The notes beneath the pieces were generated by a model, which worked only from the letters and a program-made list of their open reading frames with translations, ran no database searches and was not told the origin of the DNA. The translations under genes and the position numbers were made by a program. A DNA stretch of 64,000 nt from positions 310,001-374,000 of the forward strand of contig CBDFNC010000004.1 of the NCBI GenBank assembly GCA_965249895.1, given 5' to 3'. The DNA comes from CBDFNC01 sp965249895 (GTDB lineage: Bacteria > Pseudomonadota > Gammaproteobacteria > Enterobacterales > CBDFNC01). Positions 18,589-27,977 of this stretch are shown here, one piece after another (the stretch's first letter is position 1; each line of letters opens with the position of its first letter).

Positions 18589-19143
18589 ATGAAAAAGCTA
18601 TTTGCTTTCGCATCAGTGATAGCACTTTTTTGTTATCCCTTTTTGGTTTACTACGGCCTGACTCGGCTTGATCTTATGTGGGTTAGCCTGCTCATCATAG
18701 TGATCTTTGCCCTGCGGCTTAGTTTTATTCGGGGTAAAAATCCACTATTAACAAATGCCCTGGTAATAATTTCCGTATTTTCAATCGGCTTGAGTTTGCT
18801 TGGCTGGTTAAACGACAATGAGCTGGGTATCCGCAGTTATCCTATCGTCACCAATTTGGTGATGTTGGGGGTTTTCCTATACAGCTTATTTACTCCCACC
18901 AGCATCATAGAACGACTGGCAAGGATAACAGAGCCGGACCTGAATGAGCACGGCATACTGTATACACGCCGCGTTACCCAAGTTTGGTGTGGCTTTTTTG
19001 TGATAAACGGTGCAATCGCAGCATATACCGCTTTTTATACATCTCTTGAAACCTGGACCCTGTATAACGGTCTCATCGCCTATATCGCCATGGGATGTCT
19101 GTTCGTCATCGAATATCTTTGCAGAATAACAGTAAGAAAATGA
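18589..19143 (+). CDS. apeG: Integral membrane protein of the APE cluster (ApeG position)
   Basis: 184 residues with about six hydrophobic segments and short polar loops; an inner-membrane protein of the COG4648-like group that occupies this slot in APE clusters. Function unknown; an export or complex-anchoring role is inference. The ATG at 18589 is chosen because the upstream TTG would make the GGGAAG ribosome binding site coding. Its TGA overlaps the next ATG as ATGA. Confidence 0.78.
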   Translation: MKKLFAFASVIALFCYPFLVYYGLTRLDLMWVSLLIIVIFALRLSFIRGKNPLLTNALVIISVFSIGLSLLGWLNDNELGIRSYPIVTNLVMLGVFLYSLFTPTSIIERLARITEPDLNEHGILYTRRVTQVWCGFFVINGAIAAYTAFYTSLETWTLYNGLIAYIAMGCLFVIEYLCRITVRK

Positions 19144-20471
19144 TATCAATTAACTCAGCCTTAGCAGCAGGTGATGAAAGTATTGTCTGTTTCGAAAATC
19201 AGGGTCAAACCCACAACCTGGCACAGCTTAAACATCAAATTTGTAAAATTAAATATGCACTGAGCAAGCATAAAGGTGAGCATTGGGCCGTGAACAGTGA
19301 CAGTCCATTAACGTTTCTGTCCGGTATTATCGCATTGTGGCAAGTTAATAAGATTCCCGTTTTGTTGCCAAATCAGCAAGCCGGCACGCTTAAACAGCTG
19401 AGTTCTGAATTCCACGGCATACTGGCTAACCAACCCAGTGCAGTGGCTGCTCCCTTTGTTAACATCACTCAGGAAGAAAATGCTGCTGAGCTCCCACTTA
19501 CGCCGATACCAGAACAATCAAAAATCCTGGTTTACACGTCAGGTTCAACCGGAGTCCCGAAACAAGAAGCCAAGTATCTCGGTCAACTAGAAGCTGAAAT
19601 TCGGGTACTGGAAACCACCTGGGGCGATAAGTTGGCCGATTCTCGCACCTATTCGACCGTTTCACATCAGCATATCTATGGCCTATTGTTTCGTCTGCTC
19701 TGGCCGTTTTGCTCGGGCCGCAGCTTTGCCAATTTTAACTTTGCTTACCCAGAGCAACTTGCCGCAATTCAATCAAACTCAGATCTGTTAGTGTCCAGCC
19801 CGGCATTACTAAAGCGCCTCGCACAACTAGAGCAAGCTGTGCACCTGAGATGTGTATTTTCGTCCGGCGGCCCTTTGCCCCTGGCATCGGCACAATTGGC
19901 GCAAGAGAAATTGGCTTTTTTACCTATCGAAGTGCTGGGTAGTACCGAGACCGGCGGCGTTGCCTGGCGCCAACAGCAAGACAGCACGTCTCCCTGGCGG
20001 CTTATGGACACGGTTCAATGTAAAACTGACGAGCTAGGACTACTGCAGGTTTGCTCTTCGTTCTTACCGGATCAACACTGGTTTACCATGGGCGATCGGG
20101 TGGAACTGCTACCAAACCGGCAACTCCGGTTGAAAGGCAGAGGCGATCGCATCGTCAAAATAGAAGAAAAGCGAGTCTCTTTAACAGAAATAGAAATCCA
20201 TTTAAACAAACTCCATTGGGTGGACGACGTCATGGCCATCGCCCTTGAGTTAAGCCACCGCCAGGCAATCGCTGTCGCTGTGGTGTTATCCGCCACGGGA
20301 AAAGAAGCCGTCTCGCAGCTAACAAACCACCAGCGTAATCAACACTTGCTTGATGTGCTTAGGCCATTTATAGAGCCCATTGCATTACCCAAAAAGTTTC
20401 GCTATCTCAATGAGATCCCTGTAAACTCGCAGGGTAAACGCCAGGTTTCGGTTATCAAAGAGTTATTTTAA
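19140..20471 (+). CDS. apeH: AMP-dependent acyl/aryl-ACP synthetase (ApeH)
   Basis: 443 residues of the ANL superfamily. The ATP-binding P-loop reads L-V-Y-T-S-G-S-T-G-V-P-K near residue 133, the A5-like motif is G-S-T-E-T-G-G, and the G-D-R ... K-G-R-G-D-R-I-V-K-I-E-E-K-R-V-S hinge region leads into a short C-terminal domain. ApeH adenylates the aromatic acid starter and loads it on the APE ACP. With an aromatic amino acid lyase in this operon, the substrate is probably a cinnamate-type acid rather than 4-hydroxybenzoate; that is inference. The start is the ATG coupled to the upstream stop. Confidence 0.87.
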   Translation: MISINSALAAGDESIVCFENQGQTHNLAQLKHQICKIKYALSKHKGEHWAVNSDSPLTFLSGIIALWQVNKIPVLLPNQQAGTLKQLSSEFHGILANQPSAVAAPFVNITQEENAAELPLTPIPEQSKILVYTSGSTGVPKQEAKYLGQLEAEIRVLETTWGDKLADSRTYSTVSHQHIYGLLFRLLWPFCSGRSFANFNFAYPEQLAAIQSNSDLLVSSPALLKRLAQLEQAVHLRCVFSSGGPLPLASAQLAQEKLAFLPIEVLGSTETGGVAWRQQQDSTSPWRLMDTVQCKTDELGLLQVCSSFLPDQHWFTMGDRVELLPNRQLRLKGRGDRIVKIEEKRVSLTEIEIHLNKLHWVDDVMAIALELSHRQAIAVAVVLSATGKEAVSQLTNHQRNQHLLDVLRPFIEPIALPKKFRYLNEIPVNSQGKRQVSVIKELF

Positions 20472-20475
20472 TTTC

Positions 20476-20820
20476 GTGGATCCCATCTCTCCTATCATAA
20501 AGCTTCAACAGTCTGGACCCAAGGAGGTCGAGCTTTTACTCCAATTCCCCCCGGACTTACCATATTTCCAGGGGCATTTTGATGATGCGCCAATTTTACC
20601 CGGCGTTGCACAAATCCATTACGCTATCCAGTTGGCTCATCAATACCTTGGCACCAGCAAGCGACTAAAAACAATGGAAGTGATTAAGTTTCAACAACTG
20701 ATCCGCCCTGAAACTAACGTGTTATTGAGCCTGAGCTATAAAGTCGAGAAATCACAACTTTACTTTAACTACCACAGCGAATCGGGTAACCATTCCAGTG
20801 GCCGGATAAAACTGTTGTGA
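20476..20820 (+). CDS. apeI: Hotdog-fold 3-hydroxyacyl-ACP dehydratase (ApeI)
   Basis: 114 residues, a single hotdog domain with the FabA/FabZ-like signature F-Q-G-H-F-D-D-A-P-I-L-P-G-V-A-Q. In APE synthesis ApeI works with a second dehydratase, ApeP, to remove water after each ketoreduction and create conjugated double bonds. It has a GTG start four bases after the previous stop, and its own TGA is overlapped by the next GTG. The protein is shorter than FabZ, as usual for this clade. Confidence 0.85.
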   Translation: MDPISPIIKLQQSGPKEVELLLQFPPDLPYFQGHFDDAPILPGVAQIHYAIQLAHQYLGTSKRLKTMEVIKFQQLIRPETNVLLSLSYKVEKSQLYFNYHSESGNHSSGRIKLL

Positions 20821-22454
20821 CCAATACCGCCATCCTAATTCCCCTTTTTAACCACGGGGAAAGCCTGGTACAGACCGTGAGCCAACTAGCCCCTTTTGAC
20901 CTGCCCATTTTGGTGGTGGACGACGGCAGCAATCTTGAGACTAAGACCATAGCTGTGGGGCTGGCAAAGAACTACCCTCAGCTCACCCTGCTCACCTTAC
21001 CCAAAAACCAAGGGAAAGGGGGGGCTGTGATGGCGGGAATGCGTTTCCTGAGCGCTAAAGGGTTTACTCATGCCATTCAGGTTGACGCCGACGGTCAGCA
21101 TGATCTCACCGACTTACCCATATTACTCAGAACCAGCAAGCAATACCCTGACGCCCTGATAACCGGTGTCCCAAAGTACGATGAATCTATTCCAAAGGGT
21201 CGGTTATATGGCCGATATATCACCCACTTTTGGGTTTGGGTAGAAACATTATCACTCAGCATTAGCGACACCATGTGCGGTTTTCGCGTGTACCCACTTG
21301 CTCCTTGCATCTCGTTGCTGGAGCAACATAAATTGGGTAAACGGATGGATTTTGATATTGAGATCATGGTGCGTATGTACTGGTCCGGGACTGAAATAGT
21401 GGAGGTTCCCACCCGTGTTATCTATCCGGAAAACGGTATTTCCCACTTTATGGCGTGGCGAGATAACTGGTTGATATCAAAGATGCATACCCGGCTATTT
21501 TTCGGCATGTTAACACGGGCACCCAAACTGCTCAGCCGCGAACAAAATACCGGGCATTGGGCTACAACATGCGAGCGAGGCACAAGCTGGGGGCTGACCT
21601 TTATGCTCAAGGCCTATGCACTGTTTGGCCGCCCCGTCGCCAGGTTATTGCTCTACCCGGTAATTGGTTATTTCTACCTCACCGGACGCGAGGCCAAGCA
21701 AGCATCCCGACGATATTTGGATAGGATAACCGAGCATACGGCGCAGCCGTTGTCTGGTTTTAAACATTTCCTCGCCTTTGGCGAAGCAGCCCTCGACAAG
21801 GTATCTGTATGGAGCGGCCATATAAAGTTAGAGGATATCAATTACCACCGCAGCCCGGCGTTGGACGCTGCATTGCAGCAAGGTATCGGCGGAGTCATTC
21901 TGGGTGCGCATCTTGGCAATATAGAGATATCCCGGGCGCTAAGCGGCGCCATCCCCAATCTCAAGATAAATGCCCTGGTGTTTACCCGCAACGCGGTTAA
22001 GTTCAACCGGTTGCTGGAAAAAATTAACCCTAAGGCCAATCTGAATCTTATCCAGGTAGATAAGGTCGGACCCGAAACCGCTATTCTGTTACAGGAGAAA
22101 GTGGCTGCAGGGGAATATGTCGCCATCCTTGCCGATCGCATTTCCACAACACAGCCAGAGCGCGCGATTACTGCACGCTTTTTGGGTGAAGACGCACCGT
22201 TTCCTCAAGGTCCGTTTATATTAGCCAGCCTAATGAAATGCCCTGTATATACCCTGTTTTGCCTTAAGCAAGACGGTCGCTACCACATAAGCTTCGAACC
22301 CTTTGCCGATCCCCTCGAATTACCCAGGGCAAGCCGGCAACAGGCCCTTGAGAACGCCGTAAGTGAATTTGCCAAACGATTGGAAAAACACTGTATTAAG
22401 GCTCCTTATCAGTGGTTTAACTTTTACGATTTTTGGCACTCGAGTAAAAAATGA
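20817..22454 (+). CDS. apeJ: Glycosyltransferase family 2 / LpxL-type acyltransferase fusion (ApeJ)
   Basis: 545 residues in two domains. Residues 1 to about 240 form a GT-A glycosyltransferase of the dolichyl-phosphate-mannose-synthase type (V-V-D-D-G-S, G-K-G-G-A-V, V-D-A-D-G-Q-H-D). Residues about 265-545 form a lipid A late-acyltransferase (HtrB/LpxL) domain (G-A-H-L-G-N-I-E, the HX4E motif). The fusion is characteristic of APE and related flexirubin/dialkylresorcinol clusters. It probably joins the polyene acyl chain to a sugar-containing lipid anchor at the inner membrane. GTG start overlapping the ApeI stop; the stop overlaps the lyase ATG. Confidence 0.87.
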   Translation: MTNTAILIPLFNHGESLVQTVSQLAPFDLPILVVDDGSNLETKTIAVGLAKNYPQLTLLTLPKNQGKGGAVMAGMRFLSAKGFTHAIQVDADGQHDLTDLPILLRTSKQYPDALITGVPKYDESIPKGRLYGRYITHFWVWVETLSLSISDTMCGFRVYPLAPCISLLEQHKLGKRMDFDIEIMVRMYWSGTEIVEVPTRVIYPENGISHFMAWRDNWLISKMHTRLFFGMLTRAPKLLSREQNTGHWATTCERGTSWGLTFMLKAYALFGRPVARLLLYPVIGYFYLTGREAKQASRRYLDRITEHTAQPLSGFKHFLAFGEAALDKVSVWSGHIKLEDINYHRSPALDAALQQGIGGVILGAHLGNIEISRALSGAIPNLKINALVFTRNAVKFNRLLEKINPKANLNLIQVDKVGPETAILLQEKVAAGEYVAILADRISTTQPERAITARFLGEDAPFPQGPFILASLMKCPVYTLFCLKQDGRYHISFEPFADPLELPRASRQQALENAVSEFAKRLEKHCIKAPYQWFNFYDFWHSSKK

Positions 22455-23989
22455 ATAATCCCCTAATTTTCGGTGAACACAGGTTCACCATCGAAGATAT
22501 TAACGCCTTAGCCGAAGGCGAGCGTAATGCGCAGATAAGCAAATGCAGTGAATTTGTAGCTAAGGTCAATCGAGGCACAGAATTCCTCGACAAATTGCTG
22601 GCGGAAGACGGCGTGATATACGGTGTCACGACTGGGTATGGCGACTCATGCAACGTATCCATACCGGCTCACCTGGTGGAAGCGTTACCCGTGCACCTGA
22701 CCCGTTTTCACGGCTGCGGTTTAGGCAAACACCTAACTCAGGCCCAAAGTCGTGCTGTGATGGCCACCCGACTGGTTTCACTTTCCCTGGGCGTTTCCGG
22801 TGTCAGTCTCGAGTTGCTTGAACGTATCGCAAGCTATCTAAATGACAATATCATCCCCATTATTCCCGAAGAAGGTTCAGTAGGTGCCAGCGGCGATCTC
22901 ACTCCCCTGTCCTACCTGGCAGCCAACCTAATTGGCGAACGGGACGTTATTTATCAAAATGAAGTCCGGCCCAGTAAAGATGTATTGACCCAGCTGGGTA
23001 AGTTACCACTGACACTACGCCCAAAAGAAGGGCTAGCGTTAATGAATGGCACCGCGGTTATGACAGCCCTTGCCTGTCGCGCCTATCGACGTGCCGAATA
23101 TTTGTGCCAGCTGAGTGCGCGGATCACTGCCATGGCCAGTCTCGGACTGGAAGGTAACGCATTCCACTTCGATGAAAAACTGTTTTCAGTCAAACCCCAT
23201 CCCGGTCAGGGACAGATTGCCAAGTGGATCAGGGACGATCTGGAGCATGAAGAGATGCCACGTAACTCCAATCGACTACAAGACAGGTATTCACTGCGCT
23301 GCGCGCCACATGTGATAGGTGTACTGCAGGACGCCCTGCCATTTTTCAGACAGAACATTGAAAACGAAATCAACAGCGCCAATGACAACCCGATTATCGA
23401 CGGAGAAGAAGAGCACGTCTTACACGGAGGGCATTTTTACGGCGGCCATATCGCATTTGTCATGGATTCCATGAAAAATACCGTTGCTAATATTGCCGAC
23501 CTGCTGGACCGTCAAATGGCGTTATTAATGGACCCGAAATTTAACCACGGTCTACCCGCCAACCTGTCCGGCGCCACTAAAGAGCGGGCCATGATTAACC
23601 ACGGTTTTAAAGCTGTACAAATTGGCGCATCCGCCTGGACAGCAGAAGCATTAAAGCTCACCATGCCGGCCAGCGTATTTTCCCGCTCTACAGAATGCCA
23701 TAACCAGGACAAGGTGAGTATGGGAACCATAGCCGCCAGAGATTGCCTGCGCGTGTTAGAGCTTACTGAACAGGTAGCTGCCGCATCCCTGTTGTCGGTT
23801 ACCCAGGCGATTGAACTGCGGATTCAATCGGGTAGCCTGGATCCTGTCCATATAACCCCTGCTCTACAGAGTATGAAACAGCAAGTATTTCAAGAGTTCG
23901 AATTAGTCAGTGAAGACCGGGCCCTTGAAGCGGATTTGCGTAAATTCGTCCATTTAATCCAGCAACAGCACTGGAGCCTGCATGCCTAA
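22451..23989 (+). CDS. Aromatic amino acid ammonia-lyase (MIO enzyme, HAL/TAL/PAL family)
   Basis: 512 residues, full length for the family. The MIO prosthetic group forms from Ala146-Ser147-Gly148 in the conserved G-A-S-G-D-L-T-P-L-S-Y. The catalytic Y-G-V-T-T-G-Y-G loop lies near residue 57, with the later N-D-N-P segment present. The selectivity position reads L-T-R-F-H-G-C-G (Phe86-His87). TAL enzymes usually have H-L here, HAL S-H and PAL F-L, so this enzyme is mixed. It converts an aromatic amino acid to an aryl-acrylate plus ammonia, feeding ApeH. Its place inside the pigment operon, overlapping genes on both sides, argues against histidine catabolism. Confidence 0.88.
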   Translation: MNNPLIFGEHRFTIEDINALAEGERNAQISKCSEFVAKVNRGTEFLDKLLAEDGVIYGVTTGYGDSCNVSIPAHLVEALPVHLTRFHGCGLGKHLTQAQSRAVMATRLVSLSLGVSGVSLELLERIASYLNDNIIPIIPEEGSVGASGDLTPLSYLAANLIGERDVIYQNEVRPSKDVLTQLGKLPLTLRPKEGLALMNGTAVMTALACRAYRRAEYLCQLSARITAMASLGLEGNAFHFDEKLFSVKPHPGQGQIAKWIRDDLEHEEMPRNSNRLQDRYSLRCAPHVIGVLQDALPFFRQNIENEINSANDNPIIDGEEEHVLHGGHFYGGHIAFVMDSMKNTVANIADLLDRQMALLMDPKFNHGLPANLSGATKERAMINHGFKAVQIGASAWTAEALKLTMPASVFSRSTECHNQDKVSMGTIAARDCLRVLELTEQVAAASLLSVTQAIELRIQSGSLDPVHITPALQSMKQQVFQEFELVSEDRALEADLRKFVHLIQQQHWSLHA

Positions 23990-24404
23990 CCACCGGCTGA
24001 GTGCAGAGGTAGAAATCCAGGTACCTTTTCACGATTGCGACCCTATGGGAATTACCTGGCATGGCAACTACCTCAGGTACTTTGAAGTGGCCCGTTGCGC
24101 CTTGCTCGAAAAGATTAATTTCGGCTACCGGGAAATGGACAAGACGTCCTATATCTGGCCGGTGGTCGACGCCAGGGTTAAGTATGTACGCCCCACCACC
24201 TTCGAACAGGTGCTAATTGCCAGCGCCACTGTAGTGGAATACGAAAACCGCCTTAAGCTTGAATATCGGGTCCGGGATAAAGTAACCGGAGATGTGGTCA
24301 CCAAGGGTTTTACCATTCAGGTTGCGGTCACCAAGGCGAAGAACGAGCTGTGTTTCGTGAGCCCGGATATTTTGCTGGATAGAATTGGCGGTGCCCGTGA
24401 TTAA
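23982..24404 (+). CDS. apeK: Hotdog thioesterase, 4HBT/YbgC type (ApeK)
   Basis: 140 residues. The 4-hydroxybenzoyl-CoA-thioesterase signature is clear: H-D-C-D-P-M-G-I-T-W-H-G-N-Y, with the catalytic Asp in D-P-M-G, followed by Y-F-E-V-A-R. In APE pathways it is thought to hydrolyse the ACP thioester, as release or editing. The ATG overlaps the lyase 3' end by 8 bases. Confidence 0.85.
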   Translation: MPNHRLSAEVEIQVPFHDCDPMGITWHGNYLRYFEVARCALLEKINFGYREMDKTSYIWPVVDARVKYVRPTTFEQVLIASATVVEYENRLKLEYRVRDKVTGDVVTKGFTIQVAVTKAKNELCFVSPDILLDRIGGARD

Positions 24405-25044
24405 GATATTTATAGCTGCTCTGTTGCTACTGCCAATGTCTGTTGTAGCGCAAACCACTGACTTGTATAACTCACCGCTCAATGGCGAACGACAAGACGC
24501 ATTTAACCAGATTTTAAACAAACTCGGCAAAGTAGAAAATCTGCGGGGGGATTTCATACAATCCCGTCAGCTAAAGGCACTGAAACTCCCACTTAAATCC
24601 AGTGGCCAGTTTTTACTTACTCAACAACAGGGTTTGTTCTGGCAGCAACTACAACCTTTTCCCTCACTGTTGCTGGTCACCCAGGACACCATTAAGCAGA
24701 AGATGGCCAGTAACCCCTCGACGGAGCTCACTGCCAAACAGCAACCTATGGTGTTCGCCTTCAGCAAAATATTCCTTGCCCTTTTTATGGCAGACCCGGA
24801 TATGCTGAGGCAACATTTTGATCTTTATCTAAAAACCGCCGAGACCCATTGGCAACTTGGTTTAACCCCTAAAACCAGCCCCATGAATAAACTGATCGCC
24901 CATATCGAGCTTACCGGGGACAGTCATATTAACCAGCTCACAATTACTGAGCTTAAAGGCGATGTGATGCGGGTCGATTTTTCCAACCAACGTAGCGTAA
25001 AACAAGGCATCGGCCAAGATGAACTTACTCTCTTTACCCGTTAA
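24397..25044 (+). CDS. apeL: LolA-like periplasmic lipoprotein carrier (ApeL)
   Basis: 215 residues with a Sec signal peptide (I-A-A-L-L-L-L-P-M-S-V-V-A-Q). The body resembles LolA-type carriers: G-D-F-I-Q-S-R-Q-L-K-A-L near residue 50 and S-S-G-Q-F-L-L-T-Q-Q-Q-G-L-F-W. It probably shuttles the hydrophobic pigment lipid across the periplasm. I chose GTG 24397, overlapping the ApeK stop as GTGATTAA; the same architecture occurs at the apeC/apeD junction. A TTG 4 codons upstream is also open. It overlaps the next gene by 26 bases. Confidence 0.8.
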   Translation: MIKIFIAALLLLPMSVVAQTTDLYNSPLNGERQDAFNQILNKLGKVENLRGDFIQSRQLKALKLPLKSSGQFLLTQQQGLFWQQLQPFPSLLLVTQDTIKQKMASNPSTELTAKQQPMVFAFSKIFLALFMADPDMLRQHFDLYLKTAETHWQLGLTPKTSPMNKLIAHIELTGDSHINQLTITELKGDVMRVDFSNQRSVKQGIGQDELTLFTR

Positions 25045-27364
25045 AACACGCCTTACTGCCTGGTTGTTGCTGCTCACCTGCGCGCTGATATACCTGGTGC
25101 TTGCCTTTGGTCAAGGCAATCCCATCAACACCAGCCTGTTGGCCCTGTTGCCACAGGATAAACAAAACCCTTTGAAAGAACGGGCTCTGGCAAATCTAGA
25201 TAAACAGTTAAGTAACCGGCTTATTTACCTGGTGGGCCATAAAGACAAAAATACCGCCATAAATGCTGCGACTGGCCTTGGTAAACTGCTCGCTAACAGC
25301 CAGCAACTAAACCATGTAAATGTTGAGGTTAGCGAAAACAAACAAAGTGAGTTTGCGCAATTCTATTACCCTTTTCGGCAAAACATTCTCAGCCAGTCTC
25401 AACAGCTACAGATAACCCAAGATAACGGTGAGCAGACCCGTCAGAATGCTTTGCTACACCTTTATAATCCACTCTCGGGTGTTAGCTCGGCGCAATTACA
25501 AGCGGACCCTTTCTTGCTGTTTCCGGCAAGCATGTCTGGATTAGGGCCCGTGACTGGAAACCTTGAGCTGGACAATAACCATCTAATCGTGAAAGACAAG
25601 GGCTGGTATTACGTATTTGTCAGTGCGACTACAGCAATAAACAGCTTTTCACTTAACCAGCAGGAAACCCTGGCAAACGAGATCCAAGCTGCACAAGTGC
25701 AAATTCTCGCCGACTTTCCCGCCACACAAATATTAAAAACCGGGCTGTTCTTCTATACCCAGGCGGGCAGTCAATCAGCCCAAAGCGAAATATCTACCAT
25801 AGGATTCGGCTCATTACTCGGGGTACTCCTGCTGATCTTAGTGGTGTTTCGCTCCTTATCTCCACTTTGGCTAGCCTTGCTTTCCGTTGGCGCCGGGGTA
25901 ACCTGTGCTCTGGCCATGACCATATACTGGTTTGGCGAAGTTCATATTCTTACCCTGGTATTTGGCGCCAGTTTGATTGGCGTATCCATCGACTATGCAT
26001 TCCATTACCTTGCTGAACATTTGTTCGAACCCCAAGGTACAGCCCGGGAAAAAATATTACACAAGATTTACCCTGGTATCACCCTTGGACTCATCACCAG
26101 CGTTATTGCATATTTATCTCTGTTAGCAGACCCTTTTCCCGGACTTAGACAATTAGCGATATTCTCCAGCACTGGATTGGTTGTCGCTTATTTAACCGTT
26201 TTGTATTGTTTTCCAATATTTGATAGCGGCCGTTATACCGCACACACACCCCCTTTTGTCGCCGCGCTTAATCGCCTGATCAACTTCTGGCGTCAACTAA
26301 GCGCCACTAAGTCCATTGGCCTGTGCGTTAGCCTGTTACTCGTCTCAATATGGGGTCTAACCAAGTTGGCGCCAAATGACGACATTCGCTTACTACAATC
26401 TGTACCCGTTGAGCTTAAAAGCCAGGAAGTAAAGATTAAAGAACTACTCGGAAACGCTGCCGACAGCCAGTTCTTTTTATTGCAGGCAGCCAACCAGCAG
26501 AGCTTGCTGGAAAAAGAGCAAGTCCTAATAAACGAACTGAATACACTAAGGGATCAACACGTGTTACTCGGCTTTCAGGCTACCAGCCAGTGGATACCCA
26601 GTATTAAACAACAGCAACAAAGCCGTCAGGCCTATCGCTTGCTGATGGACCAGCAGAGAGCACCATTTTTCGCCAGTATCGGCGCTACTCTTACTCCTTT
26701 ACAAACGGCACCGGAAGCGTTTATTACCCCCCGGTCCTGGCAATTGAGCCCGGTATCAAAGGATATGTCGTTTCTTTGGCTTGGTCAGCAGAACAACAAC
26801 CAAGGTGAATCCGTGTTTGCCAGCTTGGTGCTGCTTAGCGGCATTCAACAGCTTGGCCCGTTGGCCTCACTCGCGGATGCTCATCAACACATCACTTTCA
26901 TCAGCAAGGCCGACGACATATCCGCACTATTTGCTGAGTACCGAATAAAAACCAGTTATTTGCTGGCGGCTGCATATGCGCTTATCTTGTTGTTGATGAT
27001 CTGCCGCTACGGTCTCAAGCGCGCTGTGCTATTAATTATTCCACCACTGCTGGCAGGCTCACTTGCGCTGGCATTTGTGGGATTCTCCGGGGAAGATTTT
27101 AACCTGTTTAATTTGGTTGCCCTTATCCTGGTACTGGGCATCGGCGTTGACTACACCTTATTTTTTGCTGAAAACCAGCAACAACCAGCCAGTACCTTGC
27201 TCGCCATTAGTCTATCGGCGCTAACCACTGTGCTCGCATTTGGCCTGCTAGCACTGAGTAATACCCAGGCCATAGCATCATTTGGCGTGACTGTATTAAT
27301 CGGCATTACCGCAGCCTACTTGCTTTCTCCCCTGGCCATCCGCAAAATAAGCAGCCAAACATAG
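25019..27364 (+). CDS. apeM: RND/MMPL-family exporter (ApeM)
   Basis: 781 residues with the RND-like duplicated layout: one N-terminal membrane helix, a large periplasmic domain, five helices (about 260-410), a second helix plus periplasmic domain, and five C-terminal helices. Sequence features include G-V-S-I-D-Y-A-F-H-Y near residue 325 and G-I-G-V-D-Y-T-L-F-F near residue 705, the Asp-containing TM4/TM10 motifs of the MMPL group. It is expected to extract the pigment from the inner membrane and pass it to the LolA-like and lipoprotein partners encoded on either side. Confidence 0.88.
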   Translation: MNLLSLPVKTRLTAWLLLLTCALIYLVLAFGQGNPINTSLLALLPQDKQNPLKERALANLDKQLSNRLIYLVGHKDKNTAINAATGLGKLLANSQQLNHVNVEVSENKQSEFAQFYYPFRQNILSQSQQLQITQDNGEQTRQNALLHLYNPLSGVSSAQLQADPFLLFPASMSGLGPVTGNLELDNNHLIVKDKGWYYVFVSATTAINSFSLNQQETLANEIQAAQVQILADFPATQILKTGLFFYTQAGSQSAQSEISTIGFGSLLGVLLLILVVFRSLSPLWLALLSVGAGVTCALAMTIYWFGEVHILTLVFGASLIGVSIDYAFHYLAEHLFEPQGTAREKILHKIYPGITLGLITSVIAYLSLLADPFPGLRQLAIFSSTGLVVAYLTVLYCFPIFDSGRYTAHTPPFVAALNRLINFWRQLSATKSIGLCVSLLLVSIWGLTKLAPNDDIRLLQSVPVELKSQEVKIKELLGNAADSQFFLLQAANQQSLLEKEQVLINELNTLRDQHVLLGFQATSQWIPSIKQQQQSRQAYRLLMDQQRAPFFASIGATLTPLQTAPEAFITPRSWQLSPVSKDMSFLWLGQQNNNQGESVFASLVLLSGIQQLGPLASLADAHQHITFISKADDISALFAEYRIKTSYLLAAAYALILLLMICRYGLKRAVLLIIPPLLAGSLALAFVGFSGEDFNLFNLVALILVLGIGVDYTLFFAENQQQPASTLLAISLSALTTVLAFGLLALSNTQAIASFGVTVLIGITAAYLLSPLAIRKISSQT

Positions 27365-27365
27365 C

Positions 27366-27977
27366 ATGATAAGAGACCGAGTGAATAAACAGCCCCTGGC
27401 ATCGACCTTTTCGATTATTGTTTTACTCGCCCTGACCGGGTGCGGTGTGCTGCAGAGCCAACCACAGGATACTCGCCCCTCGGTGTTACTGGCGCCGTCG
27501 GTCTATTTTCAGCTGCCTGATCCCAAATCAATTACTCAAGCGTTAACCGCGACCCAGCTTCTCTCTGGCCAATATAAAAGCCAAACATTTAGCATTCAAT
27601 TTCAGGTTGAAATAACGCCGGGACAGCTTGTTTTGGTTGCGCTATCACCCTGGGGCAGCCCGCTGTTTAGTGCAACTTATAATCAACAAGGTTTGAAAAC
27701 TGAACAGCTGCTGCCAACACCAGGACTGTCACCTGAGCATGTATTGGCCGATTTTATCCTTACCTTCTGGCCTGAAGAAGCATTGGCTGGAGCTGTGTTC
27801 GGTCAGGGAATTGAATGGACGTTTAAAAAGCAGCGGCGCGTATTGATGCAAACCGGTAAGCCCCTTATAGAAATCGAATACGAGACCCCAGACCCATGGG
27901 TTGGTAAAATCGCATTTAGCCACCACCTTAGGGGGTATCAGTTAAACATAGAAAACCTTCAGGTCGACGCGCTATGA
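27366..27977 (+). CDS. apeN: DUF3261-type lipoprotein (ApeN)
   Basis: 203 residues with a lipobox L-A-L-T-G-C near residue 26, so an outer-membrane lipoprotein is likely. The body has the beta-rich LolB-like features of DUF3261 proteins found after the MMPL gene in APE clusters (I-T-P-G-Q-L-V-L-V-A-L-S-P-W-G-S-P). It may receive the pigment at the outer membrane, analogous to LolB. The start could instead be the GTG at 27381, which has a better purine-rich region upstream and a shorter signal peptide. Confidence 0.78.
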   Translation: MIRDRVNKQPLASTFSIIVLLALTGCGVLQSQPQDTRPSVLLAPSVYFQLPDPKSITQALTATQLLSGQYKSQTFSIQFQVEITPGQLVLVALSPWGSPLFSATYNQQGLKTEQLLPTPGLSPEHVLADFILTFWPEEALAGAVFGQGIEWTFKKQRRVLMQTGKPLIEIEYETPDPWVGKIAFSHHLRGYQLNIENLQVDAL

